Positions 22,983-34,916 of a stretch of 64,000 nucleotides of DNA are shown piece by piece (position 1 is the first letter of the stretch; each line of letters begins with the position of its first letter). The notes below the pieces were generated by a model. It worked only from the letters and a program-made list of their open reading frames with translations. It did not search any database and was not told the DNA's origin. This DNA comes from Pohlia nutans (Eukaryota; Streptophyta; Bryopsida; Bryales; Mniaceae). The DNA lies in NCBI GenBank assembly GCA_022496805.1, contig CM040101.1, positions 498,501 to 562,500 on the forward strand, in the 5' to 3' direction. The position numbers and the translations under genes were made by a program.

Positions 22983-25588
22983 TACAGATCCTCCTGCCCC
23001 TCCGGGCTACTGACCCGGTCGCCTTCGGAATCCCCCTCCCCTTCCTGGTTGGATTTCGGAGAAGCATCCTCCTGCTTCTTGGACCGGCGTTCCCGGACCT
23101 CTTCCTGGTCCTCTTCTCCCTCGGACTCCGGTTAACCCTCATCCGGCACGTCCTCCTGGGTCTCGTGCTCTTCCGGTTCGCCCGCATCCACTTTGCGCTC
23201 CTCTGGCTCACCGGCATCCGTCCTGTCTTCCTGGCCACCCGCATCCGGTTGGCCGTCCACCTCCTGGTCTTCCCCGGGTCCTAACTCCCTACCCGGGGTG
23301 GTTCTGGTCTCCACCTGGTCTGCCAAATTGGCCAAGCTGGCTTCCGACTGGTCCCCTCCGATACTGGCATCCGAATTCCTCTGCGGCATACTCACCACCG
23401 GACTCGCAGTCGGTCTTAAAGTTTGTTCCGGAGTAGATTGGCCCCCGGCCATCATTCTATCTATCTCCTCCATTCCGGGTGCATCCTGTGATACATGGAA
23501 TGCGGCCAACAATTCACTACTGGCTAAGGGTGCATTCATACCTCTCTGACTTGCTACCCTCTCATCCGGTTTGGACCCGGATGGGAATCTCGCCGGATTC
23601 TCCGCCAGTAGTTTCCGGAATTCCACCAACCCTGCCTCGACCCTTGCGGCGTACTTCTTCACCACGTTCGTCACTCGGGCAGCACTGTCCAATCCGGCTT
23701 CGACCACCTTCTCTCGGTACAACCGGGCCTCCGTTTAGGCCTCTCCATCCGGTTTGAATAGCGACGCGAGGAGCCGGTAAGTGGGCGACTTCTGCTCCTC
23801 CAGAGCCCGGATCTCATCATGTTGCCTTAGCAGTACCAGGCTCCTTTCCGAAGCTTCCCTCCGGAGCTTGTCTACTTCCTTCCTCATTTTCCGGACGATC
23901 TCCGGGTACCTCTCCACCTGTGTACTCCGGATGACACGCCCAACTTCCTTGATCGAAGTATAGATGGGATGGTACTTACCTCCCACCGTCTCTAATGCCT
24001 CCCTGACCGGTTTAAGGAAGTTCTCCTCGGATTCCCGTAGGGGGATGTCCTCCAGCTCAGGTTCTGTACTCCGGGGAGCTCGCTCGTAAGTCCGGATCCC
24101 CTCCGGGTACTCCTCTTCATTCCGCACTGGTTTCAAACCTCACGCCCTCTTGGTTTTCACCTTGACGTTCTTCTGACGTCCGCTTGACTCCGGTGCCCGT
24201 CCTATCTTTCTCCGGCTATCCACCGGTGTCGTCTTCCGGTGCTTCTTCTTCGGAGGAATCCTAACTCCGGTCACAATCATGTCCTGGTCCTGGTCCTCTT
24301 CCTCCTCCTCTTCTTCCGGAATCCTCAGGCGCCTCTTCACCTGCCCTCGGGGTGGTGTTGTAGAGGTATTCGCCTCGTCCGGTTCTTCCTCGTCCGGTTC
24401 ATCTTCGGACTCCGATTCGTTCGGAGTCTCCCGAAGCTTCTTGAGTTGGCCCAGGGTGCGCGCCCTAAAGTGGACCGCCTTCATCGGTGTCTTCTGACCC
24501 GGTTCCTCCTCTTCTGCTCGGGTCTCCGAGGGCCCCGGTTGGCCTTCTTCCATATCCGGATTGACCGCCTCTTGTTCGGCTGCTCTTCTTCCTTCCTGCT
24601 CTTCCCATTCTTCCTCATCCGGGGTGTCCTCGTCCTCGCTCTCCTCCGGATTCTCTTCCCGGGTCGTTGGCGGCTCCCGGTTCATGATCCTCCGGCAGTT
24701 CTCCCATTGCTCTCTTTCCCTGGCCGTGAGACATCCGTGCTTGTCATACAAATGAAACAGAAAAGGGGTTAGAGGACATCCCTTCTTGTTTCCGAGTTTG
24801 CGCGCTTCCCGGACCACCAACTCGTCCACGATGAGTCCCCATCCGGTATTCCGGTCGTTGAGGTAGGCCTCATAAATGGCCTTCATCAGCTTGATCGTGC
24901 AGGTAGTGGGTTTGTCCGGGTTCAAAATAGGATCCAAAAACCGCAGCAGGCGCTTCTCCCGGTCGTTTATGCAATCCTCCACCCGGAATCCGTTCTTCTC
25001 TGAAACCGGTTGAAAAAACCTTTCCTTCACCCATCCGGAATCCTGCTTGGTCTTGTCGTACCCAAACGGACTATTGGGGAACTTGTACGTCACGCGCCAG
25101 TGTTTCGAGGTCCACTCCTTCCACTGCCCCCGGATTTCGCTGTCCCGGAATTCCGCCGGTACCTTCTTTCCACCTAACTCCTGCAACATCGCATCACTGT
25201 GGAGATCCCATGGTAGGTACAACAATTCCTCACAACCAATTTTGTGCAAATCCTTCCACAGCTGCTCCCTATGTCCCGCATTCGCCGGAGCAACCAGGCG
25301 CACCAATTTCTCCGGAACCGGCACTCCGAGCTTCCAATTGTCCTTCCGTCCCATCGCCGCTGGCTCCAAAACTTCCTTCCCTCGATTGCGCACGCTCCGC
25401 CTAAGCTCCCGGAATGCTTGCTCGCCGCCCGGTCGCTCTCCCTCTTCTCTCACAATATCCGGAAACGCAAAAATCTGGCGCAGGGGTGAACTGGAAACAC
25501 TATGCGAAAATGAACAGTGAACTGCCCTAATTAAGGCCGCCCATTTCAAGGCGCGAAATGTGGCCGGGTCCATCCCTGACACGTCCAT
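22983..25588 (-). pseudogene. CCGG-rich retroelement fragment B: extra ORF with three stops
   Basis: One continuous minus frame from ATG 25,588 to TAG 22,983-22,985 is broken by TGA (24,140), TAA (23,735) and TAA (23,132). The N-terminal domain is helical, with LHKIGCEELLYLPWD, RVTYKFPNSPFGYDK, IKLMKAIYEAYLNDRNTGWG and KKGCPLTPFLFHLYD. Long Glu/Asp/Pro-rich stretches follow, then a coiled-coil-like part (PEIVRKMRKEVDKLRREA) and the acidic tail shared with 10,269-10,805. The IG-x-LPW pattern and overall layout parallel the extra ORFs of the two gypsy elements, suggesting the same protein class. No gag or pol is attached. The left arm of the inverted duplication begins inside this ORF at 24,609. 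Confidence 0.65.
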
Positions 25589-27740
25589 CCCCTACCCGGT
25601 TTCCAGTCCGGGTCCCGTGCCCAACCCGGACACCAGCCGTCAAAACCGAACCCTAGCAATAACTCTACAGCGCGCGCGAGGGCCTCTTCTACATAAATAA
25701 CTAAATGTGCCATTATGGTCACTCCCACACTCATTTATGGAGATTCGGGCTACTCCTAGCTACTCTAAAACCCTAACTCTCTACTTCTAGGTTGAACGAG
25801 GTTCGACAGCTAAGTTTGACTTCTAGCACAATGTATTTAAAAAATTCCAAAAAAATAATTCTACATATGGGTCCAATTATCTACCATTCTTCGATCTCTC
25901 CCAAATTTATTACAAAATGACTACAAACATTATACACCCTAAACCCTTAACCCACGGTCTTAGGTCCAGCAGTCATAGGACCTAAAATTTACTAAAAATA
26001 GAAAGTAATCTAATAATAAATTTTTATTTTCTAAAAATAGAGCCCATTTTTTAAATTGTCAGATCTCTAGGCTCTAGGCTCTCCAAATCCCCGCTCTCCG
26101 CTCTCGGGCTCCCAATTCTAGGCTCTCACGCTAGCGTCGTTGTATGTACGAACCACCAAAATACTGCAAATACCTCAAAATACAACAAATACTTACAAAT
26201 ACAACACATATATACTATGCGGTATTTCTTGTGTTTGGAAGTTTGTTACCTTGTTAGAATCGTTTTTTGGATTGTGTTCTCTTGTTCATGTTCCATTAGT
26301 GTATGTATTCCGATCTTGATCAATGTACCAACTCCTCTCATATTTTAACGTATAAATTTTGTCCTAAACCGTACATGGATAAGTCAATCTCACTTATAAA
26401 TATCACAATAATTATGTATGAGTCCGTTCTTGATAAAAAAGATTGCAACTAAGAGGTGCTGGCACAGGTCATCGCTGAACATCTTCACTTTCATTTTTGA
26501 AAATTTAACCCAAATTCTATTTAACCTTGAAGTCACACACCCCCGAAAATCTCATTTTTGAATGTGCAATATATATAATTCAAAGACATACTATAATCTT
26601 TCAATCCAACCGTCCGATCTTACCAAGATTTAACTGACACTTGTTTCATTAAGCTATACTTACATTTATACGGTTGAATGTTATTAATAGTATCCCTAAT
26701 TTCAACAGAGGACATCACCCAAAAAAGTGTGGTTTCTCCACCCCTGGGCACTAAAGGGTTAAGTGAAATCATGACAGGAGCTCCCCGAAGCACGGCTGGG
26801 CCCCACAGTCGTTGCCTATGCCGTCGATGAAGATCGAGGGCTATTAATGCACGACCCTGCCTTCTGCTCAAGGTCTCTTCTGCCCCCCTTCGTGCAGAAT
26901 GCCATGGCCATTTCGAGAATTGTCTTGGGCTTCGTTGCAGCGATGATGCAGCAGGCACGGCGAGCACCCCCGATCAGCCTCATTGCCATCAGGTTGCCTG
27001 CGCTGCTGCTGCGATCGCCCTTTCTCAAAACCACGGGGCCCAAAGTGCTGCCATGGCCCCGCTCGGACTGCTCCCCGTTAACGTTGCACCGTATTCGCTT
27101 GCACCACGTCCAGCCCGTCGATACCCGGACCAATGTCAATGCCGGAGAGACTGTTGCAGGGTGAGTACATACTTACTTGGTTCTCGATTGTGTAATTGGT
27201 TTCTTTCTCGTCTGTCTGTTGCACGGTCGCTAGCTTGTCCTGCACATCACTCGTACCCGCTGCTACATGTTGGCTGAGGATGCGGAGTCGTCCTGTCAGT
27301 TGGATGCAACTGTTCAGTAGACATTTTTGGTATAGGTTAATCGGTGTTGGGAACCAAGTCAATTAGTGCTGAAACTATGTCGTTGTTGGTACGAATTTCT
27401 AGGCGCTGTGTACTCGATCCTTGCAGTTTGTGGAACTCGTTCGGTGATTTGAGTATGCAGCAAAGGCTCCATGTAACTCACCCCAGGCTCTCCCTCTCAC
27501 GCCACCGGAGTCACTTGGTCTCAATCTGATATGCCCATACTCCGGAACATGTAGTTTTTGTTCCTATGCACACAAGGAGGACACAAGCATTAGATGTGCC
27601 TATAACGACCCTGACTTATGTCTTGAGAACCTGAAACCCTAACTGCATGGTGTTCATGCTCGGTGCTCTGTGTCTCTAGCCTATGGGTTTAAGTATCTCT
27701 CGTGGACAATAATGTAATTGATCAATTGGTCTGTGGATGC
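25589..27740. other. AT-rich intergenic and possible 5' part of OSB-like gene
   Basis: From 25,740 to 26,800 the DNA is AT-rich with short runs such as ctctaggctctagg and a terminus-like ctaaagggttaa at 26,751-26,762, similar to the TTAA-bounded repeats. From 26,840 to 27,165 the plus strand has an open frame rich in Arg, Leu and Ser ending at gcagg|gtgagt. It could be a transit-peptide exon of the downstream OSB-like gene, but I cannot prove the link. Confidence 0.35.
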
Positions 27741-28120
27741 AGGCGGACAGTGATGGGATTGGCCACTCGATTAGATTGCAGACAACAGTTGCAGTATGGG
27801 CAACGGTGTAGGAGCTTCTCGTTGGTGTGTGGAGCTGGTGCAGAGGTGAGTGAGTTATGACTTTTGGCCTTACACCTGTTGTAGACAAGCGGTTGGGTGA
27901 CTTGTGACCTACTGTGGTCATGCTAGCAACACATGTGTCCAAATATGAGGTCTCCTTTACAGCACTGTTTGATAAACAGGTTGCCACATTTCCGCAAAGT
28001 AACAGGACGTGACCTTGGTTGACCCAATCCCAACCCTTAAACCCCATAATTGCTGGGAAGAGTATGCTCAAACTGCTGCTGAGTTACTTTCTGGCACACT
28101 ATTGGAATCTGTGTGACCAG

Positions 28121-28914
28121 GATGCCTGTGCGATCACACTCTTCAAGTCTCCACGGCCGATCTACCCTTCTTTATCCGTGCTCTCGGGCACTCATGGAAG
28201 AAGAAGCAGTGGGCAAGTCAAGTGTTCACCATGTTCATCAGTTTGGAAGGGACCATCTCCAAGTGCCAATGCTTCAGGTATGTATGAGATGCCCATCGTC
28301 ATGGAGAGATGTTGATGCAGTATGGAGAGAACGTGACTGACATGGACGAAATATGTTGCAGTCGATTCAGGCGATACACAGACAATTGAACAACTTTGGG
28401 AGTTGTATTTTGCGGATGTTTCCCAGTGGTGGGACAACAGAGTTGACAAGGTATCACCCGGACTACCAGTCAGTTGATGATAGAAAGTGGATGTATGACT
28501 TGGATCAACAAGTGAGGAGGATATTTCTTGCTTGTACAAGGTTATGGGCATTCAGTGAAACAAGACGCATAAAGTTTGGCCTTCTTGTATTCTGGAGTGG
28601 AGCCTGATCAGATCATTGGAGTTGTTTAGAAACAAAGATTCCTCGATTTTGGATTGTTGGGGCCAAATTAGGTATCAGTTAGGTTTTCTAGATCTGATTG
28701 TGGGTTGTTGTGTCTACAGAAGAATCCCAGGTCACCTGACTTGAAACATAAGGTGACGAGGAAAGCACTTTGGATAGATAGTTGGTCAACTCCAGCATGG
28801 GTGAAGGCAAGGTTCACATCGGTGACTCAAGGCAGATTAGAATGTCATACTGGTTATGGCACCAGAGATTCTCATGACACTACACAAGGGAGAAGGTATT
28901 GGCATGAACCCTAA
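28121..28914 (+). CDS. OSB-like organellar ssDNA-binding protein, 3' exons (left copy)
   Basis: Two exons are well supported: 28,362-28,450 (gttgcag|TC...AAG|gtatca) and 28,720-28,914 (ctacag|AAG...TAA). Spliced, they read through the plant PDF motif: LWELYFADVSQWWDNRVDK, then KNPRSPDLKHKVTRKALW and AWVKARF. In OSB proteins this motif binds single-stranded DNA in mitochondria or plastids. An upstream exon ending CTTCAG|gtatgt at 28,277 (perhaps from 28,121) has the matching phase and would add a Ser-rich linker. The OB-fold and targeting exons further upstream are not resolved; 27,753-27,845 (ends GAG|gtgagt) is a candidate. The DYW PPR gene follows in the same direction about 370 bp later. 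Confidence 0.65.
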
Positions 28915-29287
28915 ACTCTAGGTTTTGTGGTGTGTCACTTCAGCTGTCTCCCGTAAGCCAAAATTTGTGGTTTGAGACAGTTTGAGAATTTGGTTTGTGC
29001 AACATGCGCTTCTCCTCCTATGCCTTGTTTGATGCTGGATGGTTTTCTAAGAATTGCTATGTATGTCAGAGATAAGATTGCAAATGAATGTATGCAAGTT
29101 TAGTGCATATTGAAATGTATGAGCGTAGGGCATTAATGGGCTTGCACCCTTCACTTTAAGTATTAGTGTTTGTTTCGAAAGGTTGTTTCACTGAAGAATC
29201 TATGGATGAGTCAGGCTACCCAAGGGCAACAATGGAAAAAGAAGCACTCTGCCTACTAGTGGAAGACAAATTGGTCGCGGTGGCAGT

Positions 29288-31399
29288 ATGCAGCTGCCAA
29301 GTGCTAGTACCACGCGTGAAGCAATTACTATTCTGAAGAATCGTCTACTACAAGGCATTACTATAGACTCGTACATGTATGTTGAAATTCTGAAGCGGTG
29401 CTTGAAGCAGAAAGACCTCATAGCGGCCAGGCAGGTTCATGACTGCATCATCAAGAGTGGAATGGACCAAAATACATATGTCGCAAACAACCTACTGAAT
29501 GTGTATATCAGATGTGGGAGATTGCAGGATGCACACCGAGTGTTTGATGGACTTTTGAAGAAGGATGTTGTCAGCTGGAACGTCATGATTGGAGGTTATG
29601 CTCAGCACAGTCATGCAAATGATGCAATGGAAGTGTTCCATCAAATGCTCCAAGAAGGTGCGCAGCCGGATACAATCACTTATTTGAGCATCCTGAAGGC
29701 TTGTGCCAGTCCATCAGCTTTGAAATGGGGCAAAGAAGTTCATGCACACATCAGACATGGTGGCCTTGAATCAGATGTGCGTGTAGGGACTGCACTCCTT
29801 AAGATGTATGCAAAGTGTGGGAGCATCAAGGAGGCATGGGAAGCTTTTGGTAAGTTGACCGATCGTGATGTCATCTCCTGGACTGTGATGATTGGAGCAT
29901 ATGCAGAAAGTGGTTGTGGTGAGGAAGCATATCGACTCTTTCTCCAAATGAAACGGGAAGGCTTCAAACCAGATGCAATCACTTATATGAGCATATTGAG
30001 GGCAAGTGCAAGCGCAGGGGCTTTGGAGTGGGTGAAGGAGGTTCACAGCCATGCCCTGGAAGCAGGATTTGCGTTGGATTTGCGCGTGGGCAACGCGCTT
30101 GTTCACATGTACGCAAAGAGTGGCAGTATTGATATAGCCCGATTAGTTTTTGACAGAATGGAGGAACGTGATGTCGTTACATGGACTGCGATGAGTGGAG
30201 CATACGCAGGAAGTGGTTGTGGTGAGGAAGCATATCGACTCTTTCTCCAAATGAAACGGGAAGGCTATGTACCAAATTCGATAACGTATGTGAGCATACT
30301 GAATGGCTGTGCAAGCGCAGGGGCTTTGGAGTGGGTGAAGGAGGTACACAGCCATGCACTGGAAGCAGGATTTGAGTCGGATTTGCGTGTGGGCAGTGCG
30401 CTTGTTCACATGTATGCGAAGAGTGGTAGTATTGATGATGCGCGACGAGTGTTTGACAGAATGGAGGAACGTGATGTAGTTACGTGGAACATAATGATTG
30501 GTGGTCTTGCACAACATGGATTTGGGCATGAAGCTCTAGAAGTCTTCAGAGAAATGATTGGAGACGGTGTAAAGCCTGACGGGTCTTCATTTGTGGCAAT
30601 CTTATTGGCTTGTAGTCATGCAGGGCTTCTGGATGACGGCCGTAAACTCTTTTTGGTTATGTCGCAAGAGTATGGCATCGAACCTACTGTGGTGCATTGT
30701 ACCTGCATGGTGGATCTTCTTGGGCGGGCTGGGCTCTTGGAAGAAGCAAAGCTCTTCATTGAGAACATGCCAGTTGAGCCAAATGGAGCAACTTGGGGAG
30801 CCTTGCTTGGTGCTTGTAGAACTTATAGTAATGTGGAGTTGGGCGAACTTGCCGCTAAAGAGCTCCTAAAGTTGGAACCCAAGGATGCCAGTGCTTATGT
30901 GCTCCTCTCGAACATCTATGCCGCAGCTGGCAAGTGGGACCAGGTGTTATTGCTGCGTACTATGATGCAGGAGAGTGGTATTCGCAAGGAGCCAGGGCGT
31001 AGCTGGATTGAAGTTGATAACAAGATCCATCACTTTGTTGTAGGAGATACATCTCACCCAGAAGCGAAGGAGATATATTCTGAGCTAAAGAGATTGACGG
31101 AAAGAATTAAGGCTGAAGGTTACATTCCTGATACCCGGCTAGTGTTGCAGAATATCGATGAGGAAGACAAAGAACTATCCCTTTGTTCTCATAGTGAGAA
31201 GTTGGCTATTGCTTATGGATTATTGCGCACACCTCATGGAAAACCAATTCGTGTATACAAGAACCTTCGGGTGTGCTCAGATTGCCATACAGCAACCAAG
31301 TTTATCTCAAAGGTGACAGGACGGGAGATTGTGGCCAGGGATGCTAGTCGGTTTCACCACTTTAATGATGGTGTCTGCTCTTGTGGTGATTACTGGTGA
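29288..31399 (+). CDS. DYW-class PLS pentatricopeptide repeat protein (left copy)
   Basis: A single intronless ORF of 703 aa. PLS-class PPRs of this type bind organellar RNA and direct C-to-U editing. Visible: repeated PPR units from about residue 30 to 480 (DVVSWNVMIGGYAQH, GTALLKMYAKCGSIKEAWEAF), E motifs (WGALLGACRTYSNVELGELA, YVLLSNIYAAAGKWDQV) and a complete DYW deaminase with the zinc-binding and catalytic HSE at about 635-637, CSDCH at about 663-667 and terminal GDYW. The N-terminus is short and no strong targeting peptide is evident. Two consecutive PLS units are nearly identical at DNA level, 303 bp apart. No upstream in-frame ATG was found. Intact in both arms of the inverted duplication. 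Confidence 0.95.
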   Translation: MQLPSASTTREAITILKNRLLQGITIDSYMYVEILKRCLKQKDLIAARQVHDCIIKSGMDQNTYVANNLLNVYIRCGRLQDAHRVFDGLLKKDVVSWNVMIGGYAQHSHANDAMEVFHQMLQEGAQPDTITYLSILKACASPSALKWGKEVHAHIRHGGLESDVRVGTALLKMYAKCGSIKEAWEAFGKLTDRDVISWTVMIGAYAESGCGEEAYRLFLQMKREGFKPDAITYMSILRASASAGALEWVKEVHSHALEAGFALDLRVGNALVHMYAKSGSIDIARLVFDRMEERDVVTWTAMSGAYAGSGCGEEAYRLFLQMKREGYVPNSITYVSILNGCASAGALEWVKEVHSHALEAGFESDLRVGSALVHMYAKSGSIDDARRVFDRMEERDVVTWNIMIGGLAQHGFGHEALEVFREMIGDGVKPDGSSFVAILLACSHAGLLDDGRKLFLVMSQEYGIEPTVVHCTCMVDLLGRAGLLEEAKLFIENMPVEPNGATWGALLGACRTYSNVELGELAAKELLKLEPKDASAYVLLSNIYAAAGKWDQVLLLRTMMQESGIRKEPGRSWIEVDNKIHHFVVGDTSHPEAKEIYSELKRLTERIKAEGYIPDTRLVLQNIDEEDKELSLCSHSEKLAIAYGLLRTPHGKPIRVYKNLRVCSDCHTATKFISKVTGREIVARDASRFHHFNDGVCSCGDYW

Positions 31400-31829
31400 T
31401 GAGTTTGGCAGTGCAACTTTTGTAGCGTATCGTTGGGGATACGTTGGTCACTTAACCGAGTGTGCAGGGGCAGGGTGTGTTAGTTGCAGTTGTTTAAAAG
31501 CACACAGGCTAAACCCTAGTTTCTGAATGGAAAGGGCTGAAATGCGATCCACATGTAAATAATTCTTATTACTGGAAGTAAGCTCCAAAAAGAATTCAGG
31601 AGAGTGTATTTTGAGATTTCATTAAATGAGAGTGCACAATATGGAAGTTATCATAGCTCATCATTGCATGAATTATGTGGTTTGTTTTCCTGGAATTGAC
31701 TTTTTGATCGCAGTTTCATGTCTTCTACAAATGTAGGCTAATAGTCCTACTGTAGATCACTCGACCTGTGAAGGTGGGGAATATTTGGCTCCTTAGCTAA
31801 ATGGCTTGTGGGAATTTATTTATTCAGCC

Positions 31830-32417
31830 TTAATCCCTAAACGTACCAGGGTGTCCCTGGAATTGACAATTTGAGAAAGAGCATCATAAACTACTATTTA
31901 GAAGAATGTTTTGGAATTGATATACAAACAAAAGTTCTAGATTTTGAATTTTAGATTCCATCTGAACGGTTCAATTCACTAATACTATCACCAATATTTA
32001 ATTTTAAAATTTGAAAGTTAAAATTAAAAATTCCTTCTAAATTCGATTACAAACAAAATTTTAATACTTTTTGAGTAAAATTTGTTGGAATGAGTTTGAA
32101 ATGAGATACTCTTAAACGTGGTGACTCTTTGAAATTTTTGTGTTTCTTAAATCTATGACCTCATTTTTGCAAGGCCACTTTTGAACTACAGTCAATGCAA
32201 TTTTGGCTTGGTCAACGACTTGACATACTTCTACATTTGTAATTTTAGAAAAATATGTAATCAAGTATGACAAAATCCAACCGTTAGATAGGACAACAAC
32301 TTGGTGAAGAATCTCCAAAAAATTGGATGACTTTCATCCAAGCATTGATGAGAACGTAAGAAGGGTTTGAATCTGTTAGTCGTTCACTTTCTGGACGCTC
32401 TGTCGTTTAGGGGTTAA
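31830..32417. mobile_element. TTAA-bounded MITE (left-arm copy)
   Basis: It begins TTAATCCCTAAACG and ends TTTAGGGGTTAA, so it has TTAA at both edges and short inverted termini, the layout of piggyBac-type MITEs. Internal motifs (aaatttgttg...gatttttggaga, ggatgaaatttg) are shared with copies at 42,206 and 53,205. A weak ORF inside is not a gene. Confidence 0.65.
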
Positions 32418-32915
32418 ACGACTAATGGCACTTATTTTTTGTTGACTACCGATGGCTGCATGCCCTGTCAAAGTATGGCCAATGGGCTACAATGGTGAAT
32501 TTCATCAAAATCACAGCAGGTGATGGAGATAGAGAACCTTTAGTAAACCGTGGCTAAGTTTTATTTTTTCTTGTTTTTTGGCGTGAGATGAGCAAATGGC
32601 AGCAATGTGGTTGCCTCCGAAGCTTAAAATTCAGCAAAATGGCTAAACAATACCATGTAAAGAAGCCAAAAAGGCTACAAGACACAAAATTTGCATAGTT
32701 TTATTCCTTTATTCATACCACTTGAATTTAGTACCTTGAGGTATAAGTTAGATATCACCTCACTAATTGACTTCATGGAGTCAGGCTAATTAAAAAATGC
32801 CGTTGAAATTCACATAAATACCATCACATAAGAAACACTAAAGCCAAGTTTCAACCAAGCAACTACACTAAGCCAACAACTATGACAAATCCCAAAGAAG
32901 CCCACTACATTCCCA

Positions 32916-33224
32916 TTAGGCCTGCATGACGTTTACAGTCCTTCCAACCTTCGATGGCCTCATGAAAAGGGAAGTTCTGTAGAGAAAAAAAATCAATGTA
33001 AACATACACATGTACAAATCCAAGTAGTCTGACAATTTGTTCATGACTTTGTCCTTCACGAAATTGACAGTGGAGAATGCTCTTTCATCCACCACCGATT
33101 TAAGAACCATGAAGGAAGTGATCTCAAACACCTTAAGAGTTTCTTTCTCATCGTTGTTGTAGAGGCCATGACTGGCTGGGCGGCATCTGCAATAAACCAG
33201 AAGAACAATGAGATTACAACACAT
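32916..33224 (-). pseudogene. hAT transposase C-terminal dimerisation relic (left)
   Basis: The minus frame includes LKSVVDERAFSTVNFVKDKV and MNKLSDYLDLYM, resembling the C-terminal dimerisation segment of hAT transposases (ERxFSxxNxIKxKLRNRL type). The remainder of the transposase is not recognisable. The inner edge of the inverted duplication (33,100) falls within it. Confidence 0.5.
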
Positions 33225-34916
33225 GGCTTTAATAAAGCAATGAGACTATAGTACACGGCCTTACAAAGATGAGGTTACATCTCAATGTTTTGAATACTCA
33301 TGCTAATTGTGAGTACCTAACTTGATTAACTACATATCAAGCTACTATTATTGCTCATATCAATATAGATCATACGGGCGGGTTTATATCTCCTCTTGAC
33401 TCTTGTTATGCGTTCTATGCAAACATTATGGGTTTAAGGGGAACATACCTACTATTGATCACACTGTTTTCAGCAACAACGACAGATCCAGGCACCGATG
33501 ATGAGCATTCTCCTCTCTCCCGCATCTGCAACGACTACAGAGCCTCGGTAGTCTAGTGCCCACAATTGCCCCCAAATGGGCCAACAAAGGCGGAATTCCT
33601 GATGCTCTCAATGTATTTGTCATGGTAGGTTGGGAGAAGCAATGACTGCACTTGTTTCTTCCCTTGGACATTACAGACGTTGAAGAATTACCTCGTCCAC
33701 CCTAAAACGGCAACAACATAGCAACAGGGCCTCATATGCATTTTCGAAAGTAGCAAAGTTGGTGATGCGATTAGCTCAAACGGCGACCAACAATGCTTAG
33801 AACGGCAAGAGCATGAAGTGCAATTGTAGCTACTATTGAGATCCACGATGAGCACTACAAGAATGCAAAAAAAAAAAAACAAAAAAAGGCTCTGGAGCAG
33901 ACGAATGCATGCGTTGTGGGCGGACGGCAAGGCCGACAAAGATGGTCGGCAGTAGATCACGATGACGTTACTAGGGTTAGGGCAGATCCAACCAGCCTGA
34001 CAATCAAGGAACGCATCATGCTACGATGGAGAGCATCAAGCGATTATTCCGATTATTTTTTTCAATTTCCTTTGTTGCGATTAACCACATGAATTCAAAT
34101 GGAGCCACGTCGCGATAATTCACACTTTAACTTCGTTGCACTTGACAGTGCAATCTCCTCACCATTTGTGTCTAAGTTAGAAGTTGAGTTTCTCCAGGCT
34201 TGGGTTTGGTCAGTCCACTTGTTAGCTTTTCAGTCACCTAAAGATCCTTCTATGTAAGCAGATGAATTCTCCACACAAGCGGATGAAATCACACAAATTC
34301 TGGACTAGTTTTTGAGGTGGTCCAAAACTTCCTCCATTGGACGAAGCCCTCTTGGAGAAGTTCCTCTGGAAGACAAATTTGGAAGCACCCCTTGAGGTGG
34401 TACCAAATTTTGTCCACTCGCCTGCAAAGTTCATTTGCAATTTGACGTTGCGGAGTTGTGCAGAGATGTATGGCAATAAAACCCGCATACAATCCACAAC
34501 CCAAGTTTTTCTTGCACACACATAGCAGTAACAAAAAATCCAAATCAAGTGTAGATCTGCTATTGAATGTGAATGATTATAGCGCAATCTTCATGTTGTA
34601 CTACTTTGACTTGAGTACCATATTTGATGTTGGTTCAATGACTCTGAAGCGAAGACTTCTTTGTGTTGGACTAACATTTAGTAATTGTAGAAAAGTGTTT
34701 GCATTTCCGGATCAAATGGTTTTTGGAGTGCTGTTGATGGATCAATTCCCTCCCCTAGATGCAAAAATCAAGTATATCTAGGTTCAAATTCTATTCCAGT
34801 CTTTCTAATCATTTGCTCAAAGATCATAAGGGTTGTAAACAAGTGAAGATAAAATAAAAACAAGTGATCTTACATTTGAAGCACTCGAGGCTATAATTCA
34901 AACCACCAAAGAAATT
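33225..34916. other. No recognisable gene
   Basis: Degenerate sequence. A short direct similarity, ttgaggtggt(c/a)ccaaa, occurs at about 34,311 and 34,391. No coding family signature was found; part may be the rest of the hAT relic. Confidence 0.35.

Larger units (their letters stand above)
24609..33100 (+). repeat. Left arm of 8,492-bp inverted duplication
   Basis: Every position x here pairs with 77,527-x on the other strand, with no shift along the whole arm. All shared ORFs translate identically except one residue (Phe/Ser), from the base at 25,014 versus 52,513. The outer edge is inside the fragment B ORF, the inner edge inside a hAT relic. Confidence 0.95.

Noticed and set aside
24239..24772. 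177-codon plus-strand ORF
   Set aside because: It is Leu/Arg/Ser-rich antisense of the Glu/Asp-rich region of the extra ORF; composition is explained by the opposite strand.
25047..25520. 157-codon plus-strand ORF opposite the fragment B ORF
   Set aside because: It is the antisense shadow of the long minus-strand ORF and has no family signature; the same shadow recurs at 52,007-52,480.
27676..28071. 131-codon minus-strand ORF, repeated at 49,456-49,851
   Set aside because: No recognisable domain and it overlaps candidate introns and exons of the OSB-like gene on the other strand.
28353..28607. 84-codon ORF (MLQSIQAIHRQLNN...)
   Set aside because: It is a wrong-frame reading of the OSB PDF-motif exon and the following intron.
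29740..30529. Several minus-strand ORFs inside the PPR gene
   Set aside because: They are antisense shadows of PPR repeats; their similarity to each other reflects the tandem PPR units.
32112..32318. 68-codon ORF, identical at 45,209-45,415
   Set aside because: It lies within a noncoding TTAA-bounded MITE and has no coding signature.
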